Position numbers and translations under genes: made by a program. From the NCBI GenBank assembly GCA_003225365.1, contig QHZN01000226.1, forward strand, positions 1-34,973: a stretch of 34,973 nt of DNA, given 5' to 3'. The notes beneath the pieces were generated by a model. It was not told where the DNA came from, did no database searches, and saw nothing but the letters and a program-made list of their open reading frames with translations. This document shows, in pieces, positions 17,950 through 24,967 of this stretch (position 1 is its first letter; the number at the start of each line of letters is the position of its first letter). This DNA is from Acidobacteriota bacterium. Its GTDB lineage: Bacteria; Acidobacteriota; Terriglobia; UBA7540.

Positions 17950-18108
17950 CTAAAGATTGCCCCTAGGTGACGGACAAGGTCTCGGTGGTGGGCAAGGCCT
18001 CGGCCGTGGGCAAGGCCTCGGCGGCGGACAGGGCTTCGGCGGTGGGCAAGGCTTGGGGTGATGCATTTCGAACAAGTCTCCTCTGCTGGTAGTCTCATCG
18101 GTGCGCAT
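17950..18108 (-). CDS. Cys-Pro hexapeptide-repeat small protein (candidate modified peptide precursor)
   Basis: A 52-residue gene with ATG at 18106-18108, an AAGGAG ribosome binding site at 18115-18120 (spacing 6) and stop TAG at 17950-17952. The first 18 residues are polar and leader-like (MRTDETTSRGDLFEMHHP). Residues 19-48 are exactly five hexapeptides of the form (K/R)-P-C-P-x-P, with cysteines at 21, 27, 33, 39 and 45; the tail is RGNL. The DNA is an 18-bp tandem repeat, but silent differences between units show it has been read as protein. There is no signal peptide. Upstream on the same strand lie the propeller kinase and a GalNAc-transferase-like glycosyltransferase. A peptide modified on Cys or Ser/Thr, a metal-binding peptide and a structural peptide are all possible; function is unknown. 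Confidence 0.75.
   Translation of the reverse strand: MRTDETTSRGDLFEMHHPKPCPPPKPCPPPRPCPRPRPCPPPRPCPSPRGNL
17965..18054 (-). repeat. 18-bp tandem repeat, five units
   Basis: Exactly five 18-bp units, each encoding (K/R)PCPxP in the small peptide gene. The unit pattern on the plus strand is GGCAAGGCCTCGGCGGTG-like. Cysteine codons alternate between TGC and TGT, and proline codons vary at the third base, so the units are diverged rather than freshly copied. Confidence 0.9.
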
Positions 18109-18145
18109 ATATTTCTCCTTTGTAGATGATTGCCTCGTGTGAAGC

Positions 18146-18210
18146 GGCGGTAGATTCCCGCCTTTTGAGGGTGCCCCTGCTTCTTCTATTCAGAAGTACC
18201 TTCGTGAATA
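18146..18210 (-). promoter_or_regulatory. Structured leader upstream of the Cys-Pro peptide gene
   Basis: Two hairpins occur in the 168-nt gap between the kinase stop and the peptide gene. The first (18187-18210) pairs TATTCA and GAAG with CTTC and TGAATA around a TAC loop with one bulged G. The second (18146-18162) pairs GGCGG with CCGCC around 7 nt. They could process the operon mRNA, protect the downstream peptide message or control its translation; no known riboswitch was recognised. Confidence 0.4.
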
Positions 18211-18276
18211 ACGGTCCGGCGACTCGCCTCATCGGATAGATTAAATGGCCGGATGGGGGCTCGACACATGCCGCTC

Positions 18277-21039
18277 TCATTTCTCGCGTCCCCCCGTTTG
18301 CATCCAGATGTTGCCGGCCAGTTCGTTCAGGCCGAAAACGATTTTATCCCGCGCCACTGACAACTCCCGATAGTTCATCGGGATGTACATCATTGACCGC
18401 CCGGTCTGATGGAAGTGGTATATAGCGGAGGGGGGCCCCTGAGCTCGCTTGGTGACCGGATCCAACCGCTGTGCCCAGATGCATCGGAAACCATCCCGAA
18501 GTGACAGGAAGTAGAGCATGTCACCGGTAAACCACCACCGCGGCTTGTCGTCCTCGGACTGGCCGTCGGTTATCGGTATCCACTCGTCTTCCATGACCTC
18601 TGGCTCACCCGGGGCGTTGCGGAACGGAGCGATAAAAATCCGCGTATGTTCAGTGCTGATCCTAGCTACAAACGCAATCCAGTGACCGTCGGGGGAGAAT
18701 TGACCTGAAGTGGTGCCCCAACGGAGATGCCGCAGGATGTCCCGCTTTGTCCGTGACCCCAGATCCAGTAGTGTGAAATGGCGTGGCTCACCGCCCTGGA
18801 ATAGTACGTTGTTCGCGTCCTTCGTCCAGCTTCGTGGTAAACCGCAGTTCGCGCAGACTTCTTCACCCACTCCTCCTTTCGTTGGGACAACGTAGATGTC
18901 CCTTTGGTTCTCGTCGGCGTAGGCGATCTTCGAGCCGTCCCCAGAAATCAAGGGGAACGCTTTTCCACTTTGGCCGCGCGTCAGCATCTGCTCCTTCCCG
19001 GTTTCCAGTTCTCGAACCCACACCTGGTAACTGCCGGTCCGGTTGGAGAGAAAAGTAATCCGCCGGCCATCGTTTGAAACCGTGGCCATACTGTCGGCGG
19101 CAACGTCGTCGGTCAGGCGCTTCAACTCGGTCCCAACCTTGCCGTTGGCGTCCACTGGCAACGCCCATATGTCCGGGTTTTCAACCAAACTTGCAAACGC
19201 CAGGCGGCCGGCGGCGATCGAGGGGCGCACTTCCATCCCGGTGCCGGAAGTCAATTGCTCGGCCGGGCCCGAGATTTTCCAGGTCCGCATCGAGATGGGA
19301 ACCTCCCACAAGTTTGTGCTGTCGCCCTGTCGGTAAGAGAAAATGATGTACTTGCCATCGGGTGACCACAGTTCCGGCGCCAAAAAATTCTCGAAGGCAG
19401 GGCGCCCCAGAACATCGATGGCGCCGGTGTTGGCCGCGTTTCCGCCCTCGAGCGGCGCCACCCACCAGTCAGCTGTATCCGGCCAGCGGGCCGCCGGGTC
19501 TCGCTTGCCCAGAAACAGAATTTGCTTCCCGTCGGGCGACCAGACTGGATGAGATGCAGTACTGAACTGGGCGGCCCATCGCTCGGCGCCTCCTCCAGCG
19601 GTCCCTATTAGGTTTATTTTCTCGCCCACTCCAGCGCCGCCTTGGCCTCCTACCCAATACGCGATCCACTTGCCGTCAGGAGAAAACCGGGGGCGGCGCC
19701 CCTCCGGGGCAATCAGCCGCGGCTCCCCTCCGAGCGTCGGAATCATATATATCCCGCCACCATTCCGTTCCGAGCGGAAAGCGATCGTGGACCCGTCGGG
19801 TGAAAACACCGCCTCCTCGGCGTCTGCCTCGTCATGCGTCAACCGGATCGGTTCCCCACCGGACACCTCCTTCAGCCACAGGCTCAAGATGGACTGACCG
19901 CCGCGGTCTGAACTGTACACTAACATTTTGCCGTCTGCAGACAATGCGGGGTAGTCGCTGAACCCTGAATCCGAGGTTAATCGCGTCATGATCTTCATGG
20001 AGGGAGGCGTCGCAAAATGACGGATCCAAATCCAGATTCCGATCGAGGCTACTAAAATTCCCAAGGCACTTGCCGCAGCCAGCTTCCAACCTGGGCCGAG
20101 ACCGCTTCGTTGGGCGCTCTGTGTCACAGGGCCGGCTGTCAAGAGTTTGCCCGACGCGAGATCCTCCCGAAATTGTTCAAGGTCCAGCTTAACGTCTCCC
20201 ATGTGCTGCGCCCGGCGTTCCGGGTCCTTCGCAAGGCAACGGGAAACCAACCTCTGCAGCTCGCGAGGGATCTCCGGATTGACTTCCGCCGGCGGAAACG
20301 GATCTTTGCTGAGGATCGCCGACGCTGTGGAAAGCGGGCTCGCTGCCTTGAAGGGCGGCTTGCCGGTCAGCATCTCATACAGGACCACGCCGAAGGAGAA
20401 AACGTCGGAGCGCGCGTCGAGCCTTTTGCCTTCGATCTGCTCCGGTGACATGTACGCGAGAGTCCCAAGAATCATCCCCTGACCCGAGAGGGCTTGCCCT
20501 GGGTCCCCCTGGGTGATCGCCGTTTCATCGGGAGTTTCATGGCGCTCAGGAGTCTCTGTCAATTTCGCCAGGCCAAAATCCAGTAGCTTCACCGTGCGGT
20601 TGGAACTTATCATGATGTTGGCGGGCTTCAGGTCGCGGTGAATAATCCCTTTGCCGTGCGCCGCAGCGAGCCCTTCGGCAATCTGCACCGCGTAGGTCAG
20701 GAATTCATCCATCGGTAGCGGCTTGTGACCGATAAGGCGATCCAAGGGTTTGCCTGCCACAAACTCCATGGCAATGTAATCGCACCCTTCGGCGGCACCA
20801 ATCTCGTATATCGTGATGATATTCGGATGATTCAGCGCGGACGCGGCTTTTGCTTCCTGCACGAAGCGCTTTTTACGCTCCGGGTCGCTTACCTTTTCGG
20901 GGGGTAACAACTTGAGGGCTACAGGCCGCTCCAGGTTCAGATCGAGCGCCCGGAAAACCACACCCATGCCTCCCGCGCCGATCTTCTCGACAACCCGGTA
21001 GTGTGAAATCGTCCGGCCTATGATTTGATCCGCGCTCAT
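18277..21039 (-). CDS. Transmembrane Ser/Thr protein kinase with TolB/PD40 propeller
   Basis: A 920-residue Hanks-type kinase. The cytoplasmic kinase domain (about 14-285) has the glycine loop GAGGMGVVF (21-29), the ATP lysine K43 in ALKLL, catalytic HRDLKPANI with D136, DFG at 154-156 and MSPEQ near 197-201; all key residues are present, and it is an RD kinase, normally activated by phosphorylation. One transmembrane helix lies at about 318-339 (WKLAAASALGILVASIGIWIWI). The remaining 570 residues are a periplasmic propeller with at least nine PD40/TolB units (for example YPALSADGKMLVYSSDRGG, FSPDGSTIAFRSERN, WSPDGKQILFLG, FSPDGHWIAFVAR). It follows the glycosyltransferase by 45 nt and precedes the Cys-Pro peptide gene. 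Target and sensed ligand are unknown. Confidence 0.93.
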   Translation of the reverse strand: MSADQIIGRTISHYRVVEKIGAGGMGVVFRALDLNLERPVALKLLPPEKVSDPERKKRFVQEAKAASALNHPNIITIYEIGAAEGCDYIAMEFVAGKPLDRLIGHKPLPMDEFLTYAVQIAEGLAAAHGKGIIHRDLKPANIMISSNRTVKLLDFGLAKLTETPERHETPDETAITQGDPGQALSGQGMILGTLAYMSPEQIEGKRLDARSDVFSFGVVLYEMLTGKPPFKAASPLSTASAILSKDPFPPAEVNPEIPRELQRLVSRCLAKDPERRAQHMGDVKLDLEQFREDLASGKLLTAGPVTQSAQRSGLGPGWKLAAASALGILVASIGIWIWIRHFATPPSMKIMTRLTSDSGFSDYPALSADGKMLVYSSDRGGQSILSLWLKEVSGGEPIRLTHDEADAEEAVFSPDGSTIAFRSERNGGGIYMIPTLGGEPRLIAPEGRRPRFSPDGKWIAYWVGGQGGAGVGEKINLIGTAGGGAERWAAQFSTASHPVWSPDGKQILFLGKRDPAARWPDTADWWVAPLEGGNAANTGAIDVLGRPAFENFLAPELWSPDGKYIIFSYRQGDSTNLWEVPISMRTWKISGPAEQLTSGTGMEVRPSIAAGRLAFASLVENPDIWALPVDANGKVGTELKRLTDDVAADSMATVSNDGRRITFLSNRTGSYQVWVRELETGKEQMLTRGQSGKAFPLISGDGSKIAYADENQRDIYVVPTKGGVGEEVCANCGLPRSWTKDANNVLFQGGEPRHFTLLDLGSRTKRDILRHLRWGTTSGQFSPDGHWIAFVARISTEHTRIFIAPFRNAPGEPEVMEDEWIPITDGQSEDDKPRWWFTGDMLYFLSLRDGFRCIWAQRLDPVTKRAQGPPSAIYHFHQTGRSMMYIPMNYRELSVARDKIVFGLNELAGNIWMQTGGREK

Positions 21040-21084
21040 CCTCGCTCGCCTTTCGATCCGGGGGACTCGCCGCCCAAAGGGTCC

Positions 21085-21963
21085 TCACCAGTCGAGCTCA
21101 TATCGACGGAATAGTGATTCGGCGTCGCGTACACGCCGGGAAGCCACTTCGCGGCGGCGCGCGCAAACGTCGTGCTCCACGACCAGCGCCAGCGCCGCTG
21201 CGAAGGCAGAGTGTTCTCGATAATGGCCTATCACGCTGGCCCAGCGCTCGCCCTCGAAGTGAAGAAGCGAGAGGCGCAGGGCATTGTGTATAACCGGAGG
21301 CCATTCTACTTGGTACGGAAAGCGTTCGCGAAACAGGTGGGCCACCTCGACTTGTGGCAAGACCCAAAGATCGTAATTCTCCCCCCAAAGTCGCATGCAC
21401 AGCTCGCTGTCGTTCAGCCCCCATCCGATCATCCCAGAGTCGAATCCCCCAATAGACTTGAAGACATCGCGCCGCATCCCGATAAAGCATCCACCTAATT
21501 GTGGCACCGGATATGCCGTGTCGGCTTTCTGAGGGAGCCACTTCATTTCCAGGTCGGGCCCTTGGAAACAGTACCCGTATCCTTTGAACTCCGGGTGTTC
21601 CATGTCAGCAATGGCTGGACCGGCGGCCCCCGCTTGAGGCTTTTCAAGCGCCCTCAGCAAAGGCTCCCACCATCCCTTGCACACGTTGACGTGTGCATCG
21701 GAAAACACAATCACCTCACCCTGTGATTCGGAGGCGCCGAGGTTCCGGGCCTGAGCGATGCCGAGGCGCTCAGTCCGCAATAACTTTGCCCGGTGGTCTC
21801 CGGCTAGAAAGTCCGAGCTCCCGTCGGTCGAGCCGTCATCGACGATAATCAACTCATGATTGGCGGGCAGCGTGGGCCAGAGGTTCTCGACCGTGCGGCG
21901 CAGGTTCTCTCCTTCGTCAAGGCTCACAATGACCACGCTTAAAGTCCGAGCTTCTGAACCCAT
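21085..21963 (-). CDS. GalNAc-transferase-like GT-A glycosyltransferase
   Basis: A 292-residue soluble glycosyltransferase of GT-A fold. The N-terminal nucleotide-sugar site is visible (LSVVIVSLDEGENL, IIVDDGSTDGS with D42-D43). The metal motif is D-x-H (FSDAHVNVCKGWWEPLL, 89-91), as in polypeptide GalNAc-transferases rather than the D-x-D of ordinary family-2 enzymes. The acceptor half also follows that pattern: GGCFIGMRRDVFKSIGGFDSGM (157-178), WGLNDSELCMRLW (181-193) and the VAHLFRE segment (207-213), parallel to the WGGEN and HVFR blocks of GalNAc-transferases. No lectin domain or membrane anchor. The likely acceptor is a protein or peptide, but this is inference. Probably the first gene of an operon with the kinase and the Cys-Pro peptide. 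Confidence 0.85.
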   Translation of the reverse strand: MGSEARTLSVVIVSLDEGENLRRTVENLWPTLPANHELIIVDDGSTDGSSDFLAGDHRAKLLRTERLGIAQARNLGASESQGEVIVFSDAHVNVCKGWWEPLLRALEKPQAGAAGPAIADMEHPEFKGYGYCFQGPDLEMKWLPQKADTAYPVPQLGGCFIGMRRDVFKSIGGFDSGMIGWGLNDSELCMRLWGENYDLWVLPQVEVAHLFRERFPYQVEWPPVIHNALRLSLLHFEGERWASVIGHYREHSAFAAALALVVEHDVCARRREVASRRVRDAESLFRRYELDW

Positions 21964-22422
21964 GGGCAGCTTCGCGATGCTTCGATCACAACTAATTCAG
22001 TGGTGCGTGAACCGAACTATTGTCTGGACTGATTTGCGTTAGCAAGGATCTCCGCTTGCAAACTCAGACTGGCCGATAACATACGCTGGACTTACCCTAA
22101 ATGCAATCACACGGCCGGGCCTTCGGAGGGATGGGCTACCTTTTATCCGGAGTTTGGTTCTGAGCTGCGAATTGCCCAAAAGCATCCGCCGGATACCTTG
22201 CCGGTTCAAGCTCAAATCGCAATGGACTCTATTAGACCCGAACTTCCATTTTCGAGCTCGGGTCCGCCCGGTAACCTACTCCTGGCCGCCGCTGAATGCT
22301 ATTGTCAGGCAGGATTATACTGCCAGGTGATTCCACAGGCCGCGCAATGGGTCATATTGGCCTCTCATGAGAACCCCGAGGACCGCAACTGCTCCCCTTT
22401 CCTCGCGCGCATCTCGAGTAAA
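21964..22422. other. Intergenic stretch upstream of the glycosyltransferase operon
   Basis: About 460 bases between two minus-strand genes. No open frame with a ribosome binding site or recognisable domain was found on either strand. The plus-strand frame from 22198 only runs on as an antisense shadow of the HAD gene. A perfect TATAAT on the minus strand (22314-22319) lies inside an inverted repeat and may be the operon promoter. Confidence 0.5.
22308..22324 (-). promoter_or_regulatory. Inverted repeat around a perfect TATAAT
   Basis: GGCAG (22308-22312), 7 nt, CTGCC (22320-22324). The spacer contains ATTATA, which reads TATAAT on the minus strand. This is the layout of an operator overlapping a -10 box. 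No good -35 hexamer stands 16-18 nt upstream, and the first gene begins some 350 nt further on, so the assignment is tentative. Confidence 0.3.
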
Positions 22423-23115
22423 TCACCGCCAACGCTCGTCGCTCGCGAGGCTCACGAGGTCCGCTTCGGCGAAGCTTCGAATCACCCAGTCAGCATGGCG
22501 AAGTTCTCCCACGGGACAGCTCTGGGCGAGCGCCAGGCACTTCATTCCTGCGGCGTGCGCCGCCACAATGCCGAGCGGAGCGTCTTCAATCGCCAGACAT
22601 TGGCCAGCCTCAAGAGGCGCTCCGACAAAAACTTCAAGTTCTGCCAGGCGCCCGAGCGCTTTGAGGTAAACCTCCGGCGCAGGTTTCGACTGCTCGCAAT
22701 CGTCCGCTGATACGATGGCTCGAAAAGCCTCGCGCAGTCCCAGGCACCTAAGCAACCGCTCGATTTCACTTCGCAGGCTGCCGCTCGCGATGGCGAGCGG
22801 GTATTTTGCCGCCGCCTTGCGAACGAACTCCACGGCGCCGGCGAGTGGCGGCAAGCCGTCGCGGATCAATTCCTCATACTCGCGGGCTTTCCAGGCGACC
22901 AGAGCGTCCCGCCGCGCGGCGTCCACTTTGCGGCCATGGCTGCGGTACAGGCGCCCGACAATGCCGCGATCGTCGAGCGCCAAATAGTCGCGGTAATACT
23001 CCTCTTTGGTGAGTTTCCAGCCCTCTTTTGCGGCCATTTTCTTGGTGAGCTCGAAGATGAGCGGCTCGCTGTCTACCAGGACGCCGTCGAAATCGAAGAT
23101 GAGGGCGCGCAGCAA
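22423..23115 (-). CDS. HAD superfamily phosphatase (beta-phosphoglucomutase-like)
   Basis: A HAD hydrolase of about 230 residues. Motif I is ALIFDFDGVLVDSEP with both aspartates, motif II is the SGS of AIASGSLRSEIE, motif III is the lysine in SKPAPEVYLKAL, and motif IV is the acidic pair in AIEDAPLGIVAA. The helical cap between motifs I and II (KKMAAKEGWKLTKEEYYRDYL) is that of the C1 subfamily that includes beta-phosphoglucomutase and phosphoglycolate phosphatase. The substrate is a phosphorylated small molecule of unknown identity. The frame is open far upstream, but the domain begins just after a TTG at 23113-23115, with a GGAG upstream; that start gives a normal length. It is divergent from ccdA. 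Confidence 0.82.
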   Translation of the reverse strand: MLRALIFDFDGVLVDSEPLIFELTKKMAAKEGWKLTKEEYYRDYLALDDRGIVGRLYRSHGRKVDAARRDALVAWKAREYEELIRDGLPPLAGAVEFVRKAAAKYPLAIASGSLRSEIERLLRCLGLREAFRAIVSADDCEQSKPAPEVYLKALGRLAELEVFVGAPLEAGQCLAIEDAPLGIVAAHAAGMKCLALAQSCPVGELRHADWVIRSFAEADLVSLASDERWR

Positions 23116-23250
23116 GGTGGAACAAAACGCTCCCCGAAGAGGTTCCCGCCGCGGCGTCGGGCCGCGCCGGCGGGACGCTATGATACACTGGTGTAAGAAG
23201 GGCGGACAAGGTGCGCCCACAGCAGGACTGCCAGAGACAGCGAAGGTGAC

Positions 23251-23302
23251 CGGGCCTCGCCCCTTCGCATCGAAAAAGAAGGGGCCCGAGAAGGAGCGGG
23301 CC
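23251..23302 (+). promoter_or_regulatory. Alternative hairpins in the ccdA leader
   Basis: Structure A pairs CCCCTTC (23260-23266) with GAAGGGG (23278-23284) and extends to CGGG (23251-23254) with CCCG (23285-23288). Structure B pairs GGCCCG (23283-23288) with CGGGCC (23297-23302), leaving AGAAGGAG, the ccdA ribosome binding site, in the loop. The two cannot form together. This is the layout of a translational control element; no known riboswitch was recognised. Confidence 0.4.
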
Positions 23303-23306
23303 GAAC

Positions 23307-24032
23307 GTGGGGCACGAGCTCACTATCCCGATCGCGTTTATCGCCGGCGTAGTGTCGTTTCTCTCGCCTTGCGTTCTGCCGCTCGTCCCCGGCTATATCT
23401 CAATGCTTTCCGGCGAGTCCATCGAAACCCTCAAGGCAGGCGAGAGCGGGGTGGTCGTGCGGCGGATCGTTTCGAATTCTATCGCCTTCGTCGCCGGTTT
23501 TTCGGCGGTCTTTGTGGCTTTGGGGGCCTCGGCAACCACGGTGGGAGATTTTCTGCAGGAGCAGCACTCGATCTTCAACATTGTGGCCGGGGTCATCATC
23601 ATCATATTCGGGTTGCATCTGACCGGTCTCATCAAAATCCCCTTTCTGTACCGCGAGGCGAAAGTGAATACGGGGGCGCCCAAGCGCGGTTTGATCGGCG
23701 CTTTCCTGCTCGGCTTCGCCTTCGCCTTCGGGTGGACGCCTTGCATAGGACCGATTCTTGCCGCCATCCTGGCGCTCGCCGCAACCAAGCAGAACCTCTA
23801 TCAGGGAATGTTTTTGTTGGGGATTTACTCGGCGGGCTTGGCCATTCCATTTCTTTTGACCAGCCTCGGCCTCAGCCAGTTCTTGAAGTTCTACGGCCGG
23901 TTCCGAAAGCACCTGCAGGCCGTGGAGGTCGCCTCGGGCGTGCTGCTCATCGCAATCGGGGCTCTCATCGCGTTCCATAAATTCACGGTGCTCTCGGGCT
24001 ACTTAACTTTCTTGAACCGTTTTTCGCTCTAA
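23307..24032 (+). CDS. ccdA: CcdA-type thiol-redox transmembrane protein
   Basis: A 241-residue polytopic inner-membrane protein of the CcdA/DsbD-beta family that carries electrons from cytoplasmic thioredoxin to periplasmic thiol proteins, for instance for cytochrome c maturation. The two redox cysteines are in their family contexts: FLSPCVLPLVPGYISMLSG near residues 18-36 and FGWTPCIGPILAAILALA near 141-158. Six hydrophobic segments fit the usual topology, and length is normal. The start is GTG at 23307 with GGAG upstream, inside a hairpin loop. Genes for likely partners (TlpA-like thioredoxin and DsbD N-terminal domain) follow on the same strand, which supports a periplasmic reducing relay. 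Confidence 0.93.
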   Translation: MGHELTIPIAFIAGVVSFLSPCVLPLVPGYISMLSGESIETLKAGESGVVVRRIVSNSIAFVAGFSAVFVALGASATTVGDFLQEQHSIFNIVAGVIIIIFGLHLTGLIKIPFLYREAKVNTGAPKRGLIGAFLLGFAFAFGWTPCIGPILAAILALAATKQNLYQGMFLLGIYSAGLAIPFLLTSLGLSQFLKFYGRFRKHLQAVEVASGVLLIAIGALIAFHKFTVLSGYLTFLNRFSL

Positions 24033-24058
24033 GGGGCTGATATAAAATTGTCTTAGGT

Positions 24059-24139
24059 TGTCATTCTGAGCGAAGCGAAGAATCCCTGCATTTCATTGAA
24101 AACAAATGAAAGGGATTCTTCGCTGCGCTCAGAATGACA
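24059..24139. repeat. Dispersed palindrome, copy 3 (GTCATTCTGAG family)
   Basis: An 81-bp near-perfect hairpin: 29-nt arms starting TGTCATTCTGAGCG and ending CGCTCAGAATGACA, with a single mismatch, and an inner TTCATT/AATGAA stem. It lies 26 nt after ccdA and before the damaged lgt, where it may end or attenuate the transcript. It is followed by a GGGTTTTTCAGCAGCCTGCG tail. Confidence 0.9.
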
Positions 24140-24179
24140 TGCCCGAAGGGTTTTTCAGCAGCCTGCGAGGGAGAGACAT

Positions 24180-24259
24180 CTGCATCCGATCCTGATTAAA
24201 TTCGGCGGCAACAAGGGTTTGAGCCCGGGCGCCTTTTCGACCTGAGCACATGGCTGATC
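24180..24259 (+). pseudogene. lgt: Displaced N-terminal fragment of lgt
   Basis: Read from CTG at 24180, the sequence gives HPILIKFGG, the standard Lgt N-terminus, then NKGLSPGAF and a stop. The following residues FDLSTWLIVVG continue the protein only after a shift at the T-run 24234-24237, where one more T would restore the frame. The first transmembrane helix normally found between these parts (about 24 residues) is missing. The gene is therefore damaged by a deletion plus a frameshift, or the T-run is a sequencing or assembly error. Confidence 0.7.
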
Positions 24260-24940
24260 GTGGTGGGCTTGCTGGGCGCCAAGGTGCTGATGATTCTGAC
24301 GGAGTGGAGTTATTACCGCGACAATCCAGGCGAGATTCTCAGTTGGGCGACGCTCCAGTCGGGCGGGGTTTTTTACGGCGGCTTTATCGCGGCGGTGGTT
24401 TTCGACATTTGGTACCTGCGCGTGTATCGGCTACCTTTTTGGAGGACCACGGACGTCCTTGCTCCCGCCGTGGCGCTGGGGCAGAGCGTTGGGCGGTTGG
24501 GTTGCTTTGCGGCTGGGTGCGATTACGGCAAGCCCACGTCGTCCTTTTTGGGGGTGGTGTTTTCGAACCCGCTGAGCCACCAGGTCACGGGCGTCCCCCT
24601 CAATATCCCGATTCACCCCGCGCAGCTTTATGAGTCCCTGGCGACCTTGGCCATATTCGGGATTCTCCTTTGGCGCTTCCAGCGGAAAGCTTTCGACGGG
24701 GAAATTTTCTTCATTTATATCGGACTGTACGCGGTGGCGCGGTTTTTCATCGAATTTTTGCGGGGCGACGAGGACCGCGGGTTTGTCTTCAACCATTTGC
24801 TGTCCACGTCGCAGTTCATAGCGATTCTGGGGATGATTGCGACGGCGTTTTTGGCCTGGCATCATCGCTTCCGCCACCGCGAATCCGCCACCGCGGTCCC
24901 TCCGCTGACAGACCCGGCGGCCAAACGAGCGCGGAACTGA
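24260..24940 (+). CDS. lgt: Prolipoprotein diacylglyceryl transferase, 5'-truncated
   Basis: Lgt moves diacylglycerol from phosphatidylglycerol to the lipobox cysteine of prolipoproteins in the inner membrane. The open frame from GTG at 24260 gives 226 residues, shorter than the usual 260-290, and lacks the first transmembrane helix. Recognisable blocks: GAKVLMILTEWSYY, the GGVFYGGF motif (Tyr where E. coli has the HGG histidine), GQSVGRLGCFAAGCDYGKPT, IPIHPAQLYESL and ARFFIEFLRGDEDRG with the conserved Glu and Arg residues. Upstream coding sequence for the true N-terminus lies in another frame (24180-24241). It is either inactive, or whole but misread at one T-run. Nearby lipoprotein genes would need a functional copy somewhere. 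Confidence 0.85.
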   Translation: MVGLLGAKVLMILTEWSYYRDNPGEILSWATLQSGGVFYGGFIAAVVFDIWYLRVYRLPFWRTTDVLAPAVALGQSVGRLGCFAAGCDYGKPTSSFLGVVFSNPLSHQVTGVPLNIPIHPAQLYESLATLAIFGILLWRFQRKAFDGEIFFIYIGLYAVARFFIEFLRGDEDRGFVFNHLLSTSQFIAILGMIATAFLAWHHRFRHRESATAVPPLTDPAAKRARN

Positions 24941-24967
24941 GGCGCGGGTGCGGTACAATAAGCAACG

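Noticed and set aside
18095..18280. Minus-strand frame of 61 codons starting at the kinase stop
   Set aside because: It lacks a ribosome binding site of its own, covers the hairpin leader and ends inside the start of the Cys-Pro peptide gene. The peptide reading frame has the proper Shine-Dalgarno and repeat structure, so this one is a shadow.
22198..22710. Plus-strand frame of 170 codons opposite the HAD gene
   Set aside because: Non-ATG start, no ribosome binding site, no domain; its second half is the antisense of a well-defined phosphatase.
23179..23184. TATGAT between the HAD and ccdA genes
   Set aside because: Good -10 on the plus strand, but no -35 at the right distance and 120 nt from the ccdA start; not enough to call a promoter.
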